Positions 25,561-33,798 of a DNA stretch of 64,000 nucleotides are shown here, piece after piece. Numbering within the stretch: position 1 is the first letter of the stretch; the number at the start of each line of letters is the position of its first letter. The translations under genes were made by a program, and so were the position numbers. The DNA is from Prosthecobacter sp. (lineage in GTDB: Bacteria; Verrucomicrobiota; Verrucomicrobiia; Verrucomicrobiales; Verrucomicrobiaceae). Location of the stretch: the NCBI RefSeq assembly GCF_034366625.1, contig NZ_JAXMIH010000006.1, positions 1,195,956-1,259,955 on the forward strand, written 5' to 3'. The notes beneath the pieces are model-generated. The model was not told the DNA's origin, made no database searches, and saw only the letters and a list, made by a program, of their open reading frames with translations.

Positions 25561-26817
25561 ATGAACAATAACCATGACGTTCTCATCATCGGCGGCGGAC
25601 CCGCCGGTACTAGCACGGCGGCGATACTTGCGGAGTACGGCCACAAGGTGCTCGTCATCGAGCGCGAGAAGTTTCCACGCTATCACATCGGCGAATCGTT
25701 GATCCCGTTCACGTTTGGGCCGCTGGAGCGGCTGGGATTGATCCCGACGATGAAGAAATCGCACTTCACGAAAAAGTACAGCGTCAGCTTTGTGCAGCCG
25801 GACGGACGCCGCTCGCAGCCGTTTTACTTCTTCAACCGCTATGACCGCGAGACTATCGCGCAGACGTGGCAGGTGATGCGTTCGGAGTTTGACCAGATGC
25901 TCATGGATCATGCGCGGAGCAAGGGTGCGGAGGTGCGCGAGGAAACAACCGTGACGCAGCTTCTCAAAGATGACAGCGGCAAGGTCATCGGTGTCGAGGT
26001 GAAGAACAAGGATGGCAGCGTGGAGCATCTGCTCGCCAAGCTCGTCATTGACGCCTCCGGCAAGGAAGCTTTCGCCTCCGTGCGCGAGGGCTGGCGCGTG
26101 GGTGATCCTTATCTCAATAAGGTGGCCGTGTGGACTTACTACAAAGGCTCCAAGCGCGAATCCGGCATCGATGAAGGTGCCACGACGATCGCCTTCGTGC
26201 CGGACAAAGGCTGGTTCTGGCACATCCCGATGCACGATGACATGGTGAGCGTCGGCGTGGTGGCCGAAGGCAAGTATTTGAGCCGTGATGGCGTGCGCGA
26301 TCCGAAAACGATGTTCGAACGCGAGATCGGCGAGAACCAGTGGATCAAGGAGCATCTCTCTGCTGGTGCCAGCACCGGTGAATACTGGATCACCAGTGAG
26401 TACTCGCGGCATTCCAAGTATGGCGCGTCTCCGGGCCTGCTGCTGGTCGGCGATGCGTATGCCTTCCTCGATCCGGTGTTCAGCAGCGGCGTCATGCTGG
26501 CGCTGAAAAGCGGTGTTCTGGCCGGTGACGCCGTGCATGAGGCCCTGGTGGCGAATGATCTCGCCCCACAGCGTTTCGGTGAATATGCCCGGCTCATGCG
26601 CCAGGGCATCGATAACATGCGCAAGCTCGTCTATGCCTTCTATGACCCGAGTTTCTCGTTCAAAGAGGTCGTGATGAAGTATCCCGAGGCCGGCGACGAA
26701 ATCACCGACTGCCTCTCCGGCGACGTGAACAAGGACTACTCGTCACTCTGGACGAAAATCCGCGAGTTTGCCCCGCTTCCAGACACGCTGCCCTACGGCA
26801 TGCCGTTGGCGGCGTGA
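25561..26817 (+). CDS. Flavin-dependent oxidoreductase, tryptophan-halogenase-like
   Basis: 418 aa from ATG at 25561. GGGPAG (11-16) with IEREKFPRYHIGESLIP is the FAD-binding N-terminus of flavin-dependent halogenases and related geranylgeranyl-reductase-type proteins. Residues 217-223 GWFWHIP fit the halogenase WxWxIP motif; HFTKKYSVSF contains Lys residues in the region where the catalytic Lys occurs; LLLVGDAYAFLDPVFSSGVMLALKSG binds FAD ribityl. FAD reductase would be needed and is not seen. It lies in the ABC operon, so its substrate or product may relate to the imported compound. It could be a non-halogenating hydroxylase. Its end overlaps the convergent small membrane protein by 25 bases. 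Confidence 0.82.
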   Translation: MNNNHDVLIIGGGPAGTSTAAILAEYGHKVLVIEREKFPRYHIGESLIPFTFGPLERLGLIPTMKKSHFTKKYSVSFVQPDGRRSQPFYFFNRYDRETIAQTWQVMRSEFDQMLMDHARSKGAEVREETTVTQLLKDDSGKVIGVEVKNKDGSVEHLLAKLVIDASGKEAFASVREGWRVGDPYLNKVAVWTYYKGSKRESGIDEGATTIAFVPDKGWFWHIPMHDDMVSVGVVAEGKYLSRDGVRDPKTMFEREIGENQWIKEHLSAGASTGEYWITSEYSRHSKYGASPGLLLVGDAYAFLDPVFSSGVMLALKSGVLAGDAVHEALVANDLAPQRFGEYARLMRQGIDNMRKLVYAFYDPSFSFKEVVMKYPEAGDEITDCLSGDVNKDYSSLWTKIREFAPLPDTLPYGMPLAA

Positions 26818-27191
26818 GGTCTCTTCACCAACCAAACCAGCAGCAGAAAAAGAGCGATCAATCCCGCGCCGACGGCGTTTTCACGCACTGACGGAGGGAA
26901 TACCAGCACATAGCCGGCGTCCTTCACCAGCGCGGCAAAGCTGGAGACACAGAATGGCATCAGGAACAGCCGGAACATCACCCACGGGTCCATTTTCACC
27001 CGTGCTCCGTTGGAAGGCTGCGTGCTGATGATCAGCGCCGCACCGATGATGCCGCTGAGACCGACCGACGTCAGCCAGATGCGCGGTGTGGCGTCGAAAT
27101 GGTTGATCACACTCAAGGCCCACCAGATGAAGTAGCACCAGAGGATGGTTCGGCCGGTGGAGAGATTTTGAAGGTAACGTATCAGCGTCAT
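26793..27191 (-). CDS. Small membrane protein, four predicted helices, function unknown
   Basis: 132 aa from ATG at 27191 (MTLIRYLQNLSTGRTILWCYFIWWALSVINHF); the open frame extends upstream but is charged, non-membrane sequence. Hydrophobic segments: 15-28, 41-59, 74-95 and 103-122. The motif-like HFDATPRIWLTSVGLSGIIGAALIIST suggests a conserved family in related bacteria that I cannot name. Its last 25 bases run into the flavoenzyme gene on the other strand. It is divergent from the SRPBCC gene with 78 bases between. Confidence 0.7.
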   Translation of the reverse strand: MTLIRYLQNLSTGRTILWCYFIWWALSVINHFDATPRIWLTSVGLSGIIGAALIISTQPSNGARVKMDPWVMFRLFLMPFCVSSFAALVKDAGYVLVFPPSVRENAVGAGLIALFLLLVWLVKRPHAANGMP

Positions 27192-27269
27192 GGGGGTGTT
27201 GAGTGCAAAAGCAACAAACGTGCCTCGGCCGTCATGATCTGAAATCAGCAACGAAGCGTAATCAAGGCC

Positions 27270-27734
27270 ATGCCTGTTCATACTCTGCTGACGAAACAGA
27301 TCATTCCAGTTCCTTGGTCGCGCGTGTGGGAGTTTTTCTCGAACCCGCGGAATCTGGCGCGAATCACGCCGCCGGGGATGGATTTTGAAATCCTGACGCC
27401 GGATTTGCCGGAACGTCTGCGTGAAGGGCTGATGATCACGCATCGGCTACGGCCGCTGTTTGGCATTCCGGTGACGTGGCTGACGGAAATCACGCAGGTG
27501 GTGGAAATGGAGCGGTTCATTGATGAACAGCGCATCGGTCCGTATGCGGTGTGGCATCATGAGCATGAATTTCACGATCTGGACGGCGAACGCACGGAAA
27601 TGGTGGACCGCGTGACTTACGTTCTGCCGTTCGGCCCGCTGGGTGATCTGGCACATCTATGGCTGGTGAAGCCGCAGTTGGAGCGCATCTTTGCGCATCG
27701 CGAGAAGGCGGTGCGGGAGTTGTTCCCGGCTTGA
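27270..27734 (+). CDS. SRPBCC (START/Bet v1-like) family protein
   Basis: 154 aa. HTLLTKQIIPVPWSRVWEFFSNPRNLARITPPGMDFEIL is the typical first strand plus helix of polyketide-cyclase/SRPBCC proteins, followed by FGIPVTWLTEITQVVEMERFIDEQ, the WHHEHEFHDLDGERTEMVDRVTYVLPFG strands and a final long helix. This matches the family often called cell division inhibitor-related or YfcH-associated SRPBCC. It binds a hydrophobic ligand in a cytoplasmic pocket. Its stop is 7 bases from the convergent kinase stop. Confidence 0.85.
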   Translation: MPVHTLLTKQIIPVPWSRVWEFFSNPRNLARITPPGMDFEILTPDLPERLREGLMITHRLRPLFGIPVTWLTEITQVVEMERFIDEQRIGPYAVWHHEHEFHDLDGERTEMVDRVTYVLPFGPLGDLAHLWLVKPQLERIFAHREKAVRELFPA

Positions 27735-27741
27735 TGCGGGT

Positions 27742-30700
27742 TTAGCGGTTCACGCGGCACTGGGGCATGGTTTTCTGAAACTCGGCGGCGGCTTCGAGAG
27801 TGACGGTGGTGCCTGCGAGACTGAGAGAGGTGAGTTTTTTGAGTGATTTGAGCTTCACGAGACCCGCATCAGTGATCTTGGTGCTGCTCAGATCGAGATT
27901 GGTGAGATTGGGCATCGTGACGATGACGCTGGCGGCTTCGTCATCAAAGGTAGAGCCATTGAGAGTAAGGGTGACGAGGGTTTTAAGATGGGTGAGGGCG
28001 GCGAAGCCTGCGGCGGTGATCTTGGGGGAGGTGAGGCGGACGGCCTGGAGCTTTTTGAAGGTGCTGATGGCCTTCATTCCTTCATCGGTGATGCCGGATG
28101 CGAGAAATTCGAGATTGGTGATCGAGGAGGCGCCGGCGATTTTGTCGAGGCCCTTGCCGGTGAAACTATCCGCGTACTGGATGGCGAGGTAGTCGAGCTT
28201 TTTGAGGCCGGCGATGTGGGTGAGCACTTCGTCAGTGAGCGCATTGGCACCCTCGAAATTCAGGTTGGTCAGCTCGCTGTTGTTGGCGAGGAAGGCGAAG
28301 GCGGCGTCGCTCAATCCGTTGTGCATCGGGCGGAAGTGGACGCGGCGCAGATCACGCAGGCCGTTGAAAGCGGCAAAATCGGCATCCTTGGCGGGAGGGA
28401 GGACGGAGTTGAGGCGCTCGAAGGTGAGTTCGATGATGTCGAAGCGGCCGGCGGGGATTTCCGCAGGCTTGGTGACGGGCACAGTGACGCCGTTTTTGAA
28501 GGCGGTGAAAAAACCGCCGTTGTTGACGAGGTAGTCGGCGGCGGTGCGCCAGGAACTGCCGCCGCCAGGAGGTGCTTTCGGAGCAGGTGTGATGGAGGTC
28601 TTCGCCTGCGTGCCGGTGGCCGGAGTGGTGGCGGCGATTGCAGGCCTTTGCGTGGCTATTTCATCACGGAAGGCCTTCACTTGGGTCGCTTCGTCGATCT
28701 TGTTGCCTTGGGTGAGGTCGGCAGTGTGGGCGTCGAGCGCCTTGAGGTAGAGATCGTAGAGCGGGGCGGCCTTGGCATCGCGCTCGGCGGTGATTTTGGC
28801 ATGGGCGGCACGGTAGGTGGAGCGCAGGGCTTTGAGGGATGCGGGCGTGTCAGTGGCGTCCTCGGCAGGAACGCCTTCACCTTTGTCGATGGCAGCTTTC
28901 TCAGCATCCAGGAGGGTGACTTCGTAGAGGCTGCCTTTGGTCTGCGCGGCGGCACGAGCTTTGCCGATGCCGTTGGCGACGTAGCTTTGATTCAGTTTGG
29001 CGACAGCGGCGAGCCACGGCTGCTGGGCGTCGGTTTCGTGGCGGGTTTTGAAGCCGGACTCGATTTGAGCGATGCGCGGATGCGCGGCGAAGAGCGCGGC
29101 CTTGCGCTCCGCAACGACATCGATCACGCGTATTTCGGCTTGGGTGACGATGATTTCACCCGAACAGACGCCGATGCCGAGGATGGGACCTTTGATCTTG
29201 TCGGGTTTGAAGTAGGCCTGGTCGGTCTGGCCGGGTGTCAGGGGACCGGTATGATCGATCTGCAACACGCCATCGTGGCTTATGCGGACGCGGTTCTCAC
29301 GCACTTCGATGAACAGCTCATGGCTGCTACCGTCGGGTGGGAACCAGGTTTTAGCCATTTGATCCGCCGTGGAGGTCAAACCGGCGAGGGTGAAGCCCGC
29401 GCCGCCATCCATGAACACGGTCTGAGCCTCCGTGCCGCGCACAAACGGCAGAATCATCGAGCTGCCGGGCTGGTCGCGGCTCACGCGCAGACGCAGTTCG
29501 TAATTCAGCAGGGGCTCGGTCTGCAGGAAGGTGAAGGTTTCATGCGCGGGCGCGGCTAGCGGGCTGTGCAGCACGCCATTCTCCAACCGCCAAGGGGCCG
29601 CGATGGCGTCCCGTGCTCCATCGGCAGTGGCGAGGAGGTTTGTCCAGCCGGGGGTGGTTTTGACCGGCTGCGGGGCAGGACGCGCGAGCGCAGGTGCCAG
29701 AGTCGCGGCTGCCATCGCAGGCGTGGTGCTGGCGACGGTGGCGGGCATTGGCTCCGCAGGCGCTGGAGTCGGCGTGGGAGCTGGTGTGGTGGCGATTTCC
29801 GGAGCGGGAGGCGTGGAGGAGGGAGGTGGCGTGTTTTCGACTGGTTTGGGCGTGCTGGAGTCTTTCGGCAGGGGCGAGGTGGAAGCGGTGCTGTCATTCT
29901 TCGGCACCGGCTTCTTCCCGTCGTCACCCGTGAGAATGACGTAAAGGCCCGCGACGAGGATCACGCTGGCGACGATGCCGAGCACGGGGCCGAGCATGGA
30001 TTTTTTCTGCGCGGTTCTGGCATCTTTGCCGGTGGGAGATTGCTTTTGTGATTGCGTGGCGCGTGCGGCGGCCTCGGCGGCGGCCTGTTGCTGGGCGATG
30101 AGCGCGGCACGCGGTGTCACCAAAATGGTGTCGAGATCTCGGCGGAGATCGGCGGCTGTTTGATAGCGGTAATCGCGGTCCGTCTGCATCGCCTTCGTGA
30201 TGATGGCGTCGAAGCGCGGATCGGTGCCGAGTCGCTGGCCGGGCAGCGTCCAGAGGCCACGCGGAATCTCGCCAGCGAGCATTTGGTACAGCATCACGCC
30301 GATGGCATACAAGTCAGCACGGCCATCAAGCGGAATGCCGGGGATGAGTGCCTCCGGCGCGACGAAATCCGGGGTGCCCATGGCCATGTTCGTCTTCGTC
30401 AGGCCGCTCTGGCCTGCATCGTTCGCTTTGGCGAGTCCGAAGTCGGCCACTTTGACCGCGCCGTCCATGTTGATGAGGATGTTGGCCGGTTTGATGTCAC
30501 GGTGGATGACGCCGTTTTTGTGCGCGTAGGCCAGCGCGTCGCAGACGTGCGCGGTGATCGAGAGCGCATAGTCCTCCGGCAGCTTGCCTTGAGAAAGGAT
30601 CATCTTGGACACATCCGTGCCGTCGATGAACTCCATCACGATGTAGAGCAGGCCGGTCCGTGTCTCGCCGAAGTCGTACACATTCACGATGCTCGGATGG

Positions 30701-30960
30701 TTCATCTTGGCCATCGTACGCGCCTCGTTTTTGAAGCGCTCGGCAAAGTTCGCATCGGTGTCGTCGATCAAATCGCCCGGCAGCACTTTGATGGCCACCA
30801 GACGGTCCAGAGAGACCTGCAGAGCCTTGTACACCGCGCCCATGCCGCCGCGACCGAGCAGGCACTCGAACTGATACTGCGGCAGCATGGCCTGCATTTC
30901 CTCCAGCGATGGCGGTTGCCAGCCGGTGGTGGGTTTGGAGCCGGAAGATGCGGTGCTCAT
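27742..30960 (-). CDS. Transmembrane Ser/Thr protein kinase with C-terminal leucine-rich repeats
   Basis: 1072 aa. Eukaryotic-type kinase at about 30-285: P-loop GRGGMGAVYKA, VAIK Lys58, HRDIKPAN (153-160), DFG (173-175), APEA (201-204). An Ala/Gln helix and Lys-rich patch precede one membrane helix (322-344). Outside the membrane come a Pro/Thr-rich stretch (350-435), a LamG/DUF1080-like sandwich (~440-620), a helical region (~640-790) and a closing domain with leucine-rich repeats (~880-1065; LTNLNFEGANALTDEVLTHIAGLKKL and similar). The kinase therefore faces the cytoplasm and the repeats face out. It probably senses a ligand or glycan and phosphorylates cytoplasmic targets; the ECF operon 240 bases away, on the other strand, is a candidate neighbour. 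Confidence 0.92.
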   Translation of the reverse strand: MSTASSGSKPTTGWQPPSLEEMQAMLPQYQFECLLGRGGMGAVYKALQVSLDRLVAIKVLPGDLIDDTDANFAERFKNEARTMAKMNHPSIVNVYDFGETRTGLLYIVMEFIDGTDVSKMILSQGKLPEDYALSITAHVCDALAYAHKNGVIHRDIKPANILINMDGAVKVADFGLAKANDAGQSGLTKTNMAMGTPDFVAPEALIPGIPLDGRADLYAIGVMLYQMLAGEIPRGLWTLPGQRLGTDPRFDAIITKAMQTDRDYRYQTAADLRRDLDTILVTPRAALIAQQQAAAEAAARATQSQKQSPTGKDARTAQKKSMLGPVLGIVASVILVAGLYVILTGDDGKKPVPKNDSTASTSPLPKDSSTPKPVENTPPPSSTPPAPEIATTPAPTPTPAPAEPMPATVASTTPAMAAATLAPALARPAPQPVKTTPGWTNLLATADGARDAIAAPWRLENGVLHSPLAAPAHETFTFLQTEPLLNYELRLRVSRDQPGSSMILPFVRGTEAQTVFMDGGAGFTLAGLTSTADQMAKTWFPPDGSSHELFIEVRENRVRISHDGVLQIDHTGPLTPGQTDQAYFKPDKIKGPILGIGVCSGEIIVTQAEIRVIDVVAERKAALFAAHPRIAQIESGFKTRHETDAQQPWLAAVAKLNQSYVANGIGKARAAAQTKGSLYEVTLLDAEKAAIDKGEGVPAEDATDTPASLKALRSTYRAAHAKITAERDAKAAPLYDLYLKALDAHTADLTQGNKIDEATQVKAFRDEIATQRPAIAATTPATGTQAKTSITPAPKAPPGGGSSWRTAADYLVNNGGFFTAFKNGVTVPVTKPAEIPAGRFDIIELTFERLNSVLPPAKDADFAAFNGLRDLRRVHFRPMHNGLSDAAFAFLANNSELTNLNFEGANALTDEVLTHIAGLKKLDYLAIQYADSFTGKGLDKIAGASSITNLEFLASGITDEGMKAISTFKKLQAVRLTSPKITAAGFAALTHLKTLVTLTLNGSTFDDEAASVIVTMPNLTNLDLSSTKITDAGLVKLKSLKKLTSLSLAGTTVTLEAAAEFQKTMPQCRVNR

Positions 30961-30995
30961 ACGAAAACGTGGAAAATAGTCCGGCAGACTAGCAG

Positions 30996-31005
30996 GGAAC
31001 GTTCC
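30996..31005. promoter_or_regulatory. Perfect palindrome GGAACGTTCC between kinase and ECF sigma gene
   Basis: A 10-base perfect palindrome 35 bases upstream of the kinase ATG and ~190 upstream of the sigma factor. GGAAC is also the usual -35 core of ECF sigma promoters and is readable here in both directions, but I found no convincing -10 element at the right distance. The rest of 30961-31197 shows no gene. Confidence 0.3.
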
Positions 31006-31197
31006 GGCAGGGCAAGACTGATTCGGGGGCTAGAAGATACGCCGGCTGATCCTCAGCGCGGAGCGAGTGGCGGCAGGCTTCAGTGAAGCTTCACCAGCGG
31101 CACGGGCATGATCACATCGAGATCACGCCGTTGGCGATGGTATTTTTGCCATGCGTGTCATACATGCTCACGTCCCGCGTCACTCAGCGGGAAATGA

Positions 31198-31719
31198 ATG
31201 GAACGCGCCACCGCCGACCAGCTCGAAGCCCTGCATCCCGACGCCTTTGGCTGGGCGATGCATTGCTGTGCGGGCGATCATGCACGGGCGGAGGACGTGC
31301 TGCAAAACGCCTACCTCAAGCTCGCGCAGGAACGCGCGCGGCACGACGGCCGCTCCAGCTTCAAGACCTGGTGGTTTGGCGTGATCCGCTTCACCGCGCA
31401 CGAGGAGTTCCGACGGCAGCGCTATCGCGAATCCCTGCTGGGCAAATTGTTGGCTCAAATCACCGTCGAGGCGCACGACCCGCGTCCATCGCCGTCACGA
31501 AAGATGGAGATGGACGAACGTACCGCAGAACTGCGGCGCTGTTTGCAACAACTGCCCGCACGGCAGGCGGAGGTGCTGCATCTCGTGTTTTATCAGGATC
31601 TCACCATCAACGAGGCGGCTCAGGTGATGCGGGTGGGCCTCGGCTCGGCGCGTCAGCATTACGAACGCGGCAAGGCGCGCCTGCGCACGCTGCTGCAACC
31701 CGCTTCCGACCATGAATGA
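31198..31719 (+). CDS. ECF-type RNA polymerase sigma factor
   Basis: 173 aa, ECF sigma-70 family. Region 2 covers about 20-85 (AEDVLQNAYLKLAQE, the TWWFGVIRFTAHEEFRR region 2.4 block). The linker is rich in Arg, and region 4 (about 108-165) has LQQLPARQAEVLHLVFYQDLTINEAAQVMRVGLGSARQHYERGKARL, a helix-turn-helix that contacts the -35 element. GCGGGA before ATG is a plausible Shine-Dalgarno. It is followed by a membrane gene overlapping by 8 bases, in the position of an anti-sigma factor, and a periplasmic LTxxQ protein. Such sets respond to envelope or metal stress. Confidence 0.92.
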   Translation: MERATADQLEALHPDAFGWAMHCCAGDHARAEDVLQNAYLKLAQERARHDGRSSFKTWWFGVIRFTAHEEFRRQRYRESLLGKLLAQITVEAHDPRPSPSRKMEMDERTAELRRCLQQLPARQAEVLHLVFYQDLTINEAAQVMRVGLGSARQHYERGKARLRTLLQPASDHE

Positions 31720-32050
31720 CGAACAAGATTTACGCGCGCATTTTGCGCAGCAGCGCCAGGGCGATCATGAAAACGCTCCTGCGTGGCGTCCTGAGCTGTT
31801 GAATCGCCCGATGAAGCGTCCGCGCACCCCGGCACGCTGGCTTCCTGTGTCACTGGCAGCAGCATGCATCATCACGCTGGCGTTGTTTCTGGCCGATGCG
31901 CCGAAGCATGACGCCAAACTGAGCGAACTGCCGCCGCTGCTCGACACGCCGCCTGGAGAGCTGTTCGCGAGCCTGGAGCCTTCGTTCACCACGTTTGAAG
32001 CGCCTTCGGACTTCCTCCTTCCAACCCACCTCAACCTGCACATCCCATGA
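31712..32050 (+). CDS. Single-pass membrane protein, putative anti-sigma-like partner
   Basis: 112 aa. Cytoplasmic N-terminal ~42 residues (EQDLRAHFAQQRQGDHENAPAWRPELLN) are followed by one helix (LPVSLAAACIITLALFLA, 44-61) and a ~50-residue outer tail rich in Pro/Leu. The topology and position directly after the ECF sigma gene (8-base overlap) are those of a short anti-sigma factor. No zinc-binding ZAS motif (HxxxCxxC) was seen, so classification as anti-sigma is by context only. It overlaps the next gene by an ATGA. Confidence 0.6.
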   Translation: MNDEQDLRAHFAQQRQGDHENAPAWRPELLNRPMKRPRTPARWLPVSLAAACIITLALFLADAPKHDAKLSELPPLLDTPPGELFASLEPSFTTFEAPSDFLLPTHLNLHIP

Positions 32051-32889
32051 AAATCATTGTCTGTTTCCTTCTACTGCTCGTCACCGTGAGTCTGCCCGCC
32101 GCCAACGTCGAAGACTGGCTGAAAAGCGGCCTGCTGCATCCTGATTTGATCGCTTCGGTGCGCGAAGAACTCGCACTGACGGACGATCAGCAGTCCAAGT
32201 TCAACGCCCAGCTCAATGAAGCCCGCCAGCAGGCCGAACCGCTGGAGCAAGCGGTGAAAGAGCAGCAAAAGGCGCTGAATCACCTGCTCAAAGACACCAC
32301 CACGACCGCCGAGGCCGCGAGCGCCCAGCTCACGAAGCTGCTCGAAGCCGAAGCCGCCGTGAAACAATTGCAACTGCGCACGTTGATCGGTGTGCGCTAT
32401 GTTTTGACGCCGGAACAGCTCGGCAAGGCCCAAAAGCTCGGCCCGCCAAAGATGGCGGCGAAAAGCAATGCGGAATCTCCAGTGATGGAGAAGGCCGGCA
32501 AGCTCCGCGCAGCGGTGGAAGCGCTCGGCGTGCCCCCGACGGAGGCGATGAAGACGCGTGGTGCCGAGATCGAAGCGCTGATCAAAAGCGGTGATCTCGC
32601 CGCGGCGGACGCGGCGCTGGACAAGCTGATCGAGGATTCCCGCTTCAAGGAACTGGAGACTGAGGATGATGTCGTGGACTTTTCGAAGTTCGAGACCGGC
32701 AGCGCGGATCTTGAGTCATTGCGCCAGCGTTACGAGGCGGTGCAGGTGGCCGGGCAGGAGATCATTTCACTGCCCTTGATGCGGCAGATGATCCAGGCAA
32801 AAAAGGCGTTTGAGGAAGCCAAAGAAGCCCAGGACGCCGACAAGGTGGGCCGCATCTTGACCTATGTGGAAGGCAAGCTGAAGCAGTAA
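32047..32889 (+). CDS. Periplasmic LTxxQ/Spy-CpxP-like helical protein
   Basis: 280 aa. Signal peptide MKIIVCFLLLLVTVSLPAANV. The mature part is almost all helix: REELALTDDQQSKFNAQL contains an LTxxQ signature, and a second copy, YVLTPEQLGKAQKL, lies about 60 residues on. These are the twin motifs of Spy/CpxP/ZraP-type chaperones and stress sensors. The C-terminal ~140 residues are further helices without an assigned domain. It is the third gene of the ECF operon (ATGA overlap), which suggests it feeds stress information to the anti-sigma-like membrane protein or is its effector. Longer than Spy (~160 aa). Confidence 0.75.
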   Translation: MKIIVCFLLLLVTVSLPAANVEDWLKSGLLHPDLIASVREELALTDDQQSKFNAQLNEARQQAEPLEQAVKEQQKALNHLLKDTTTTAEAASAQLTKLLEAEAAVKQLQLRTLIGVRYVLTPEQLGKAQKLGPPKMAAKSNAESPVMEKAGKLRAAVEALGVPPTEAMKTRGAEIEALIKSGDLAAADAALDKLIEDSRFKELETEDDVVDFSKFETGSADLESLRQRYEAVQVAGQEIISLPLMRQMIQAKKAFEEAKEAQDADKVGRILTYVEGKLKQ

Positions 32890-33260
32890 GCTCCGGGTGC
32901 AGTTGGATGAATTTGATGCCAGGGGCCTCACGATGGAGGTGCTGGCGGTGATTTATTCCGAGGAGGAACGGCTGCAAAGTGCAGTGAAGACGATGGCAGA
33001 CCTGGTGATCAGCAAAGGCACAGACAGGAGGCGGTTGGAGATGGGGACCGCCGTGGCGCTACAGGCGGCGGCGGGTCCGGGTGAAACCGTAAAAAAGATT
33101 CGTTTGCCTTTGGCGTTTTTCCGGCGATAAAACGCCGCAAGTCACCTGTTAAGGGTCAGGCTCAGTCGTTCATCAGGTGATTTTGAATCCATTGGTGTTC
33201 ATCATACCGAAGTTCGGGGCTGAAACTGGCACGAGGCAGACGACTGCACTCAACAACGAT
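32890..33260 (+). other. Long leader of the RRM gene, with hairpin
   Basis: 371 bases with no supported gene. A hairpin ggcgtttt-tccggcgat-aaaacgcc (33112-33136) lies 124 bases before the RRM start. A long structured leader is usual for cold-shock-regulated RNA-binding protein genes, but no known thermosensor element was recognised. Confidence 0.4.
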
Positions 33261-33722
33261 ATGAATACCAAGATGTATGTGGGCAATCTGCCCTTCGCCG
33301 CTCAAGAACAAGACATTCGTGAGCTGTTCTCCCAGTATGGTGGTGTCACCGAAGTCTTCCTCCCGATGGACCGTGAAAGCGGTCGTCCGCGTGGGTTTGC
33401 CTTCGTGACCATGGACTCCGCAGAAGCCATGAATGCCGCGATCAATGCGCAAAACGGCCAGGAATTCCTGGGCCGCAAGCTGGCCATCAATGAAGCCCGC
33501 CCGCGTGAAGAACGCCCGGCAGGTGGTGGCGGCGGCGGCGGTGGACGCGGCGGCTACGGCGGTGGTGGCGGCGGCGGCGGCGGCCGTGGCGGCTACGGTG
33601 GCGGCGGCGGCGGTGGTGGTCGCGGCGGCTACGGCGGTGGCGGCGGCGGTGGCAAACGCGGTGGCGGCGGCTTTGACCGTGGCAGCCGTGGTGGCGACGG
33701 CGGCGGCGGCGAAGGCTGGTAA
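33261..33722 (+). CDS. RNA-binding protein, RRM domain with Gly-rich RGG/RGGY tail
   Basis: 153 aa from ATG at 33261 ([12 protein letters not shown]). One RRM: RNP2 is MYVGNL (5-10), RNP1 is RGFAFVTM (44-51), and [14 protein letters not shown] closes the fold. Residues ~92-153 are almost entirely Gly with RGGYGGGGG units, in codons GGC/GGT. This is the bacterial glycine-rich RBP layout (as in cyanobacterial Rbp and plant GRP proteins), linked to cold shock and RNA folding. An upstream in-frame ATG (33177) adds a non-conserved stretch, so I reject it. A terminator follows that overlaps the end of the convergent MFS gene. Confidence 0.92.
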   Translation: MNTKMYVGNLPFAAQEQDIRELFSQYGGVTEVFLPMDRESGRPRGFAFVTMDSAEAMNAAINAQNGQEFLGRKLAINEARPREERPAGGGGGGGGRGGYGGGGGGGGGRGGYGGGGGGGGRGGYGGGGGGGKRGGGGFDRGSRGGDGGGGEGW

Positions 33723-33747
33723 GCCCCGGCAGTTTATTTTCTCAAGC

Positions 33748-33798
33748 CCGTGATGTGGCGAGAGGCGTTTACACGCTCTCCTGCATCACGGGTTTTTC
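33748..33798 (+). terminator. Intrinsic terminator of the RRM gene
   Basis: CCCGTGATG (33748-33756) pairs perfectly with CATCACGGG (33785-33793), with an inner gagag/ctctc stem, and is followed by TTTTT. The right arm lies inside the last codons of the opposite-strand MFS gene (stop at 33769-33771). Confidence 0.8.

Noticed and set aside
27988..29559. Long plus-strand open frame (523 codons) inside the kinase gene
   Set aside because: It lies antisense to the kinase, is extremely Gly/Val/Glu-rich with no motif, and is a codon-bias artefact.
32897..33130. 77-codon frame between the LTxxQ gene and the RRM gene
   Set aside because: No ribosome binding site or domain; the area looks like the RRM gene leader.
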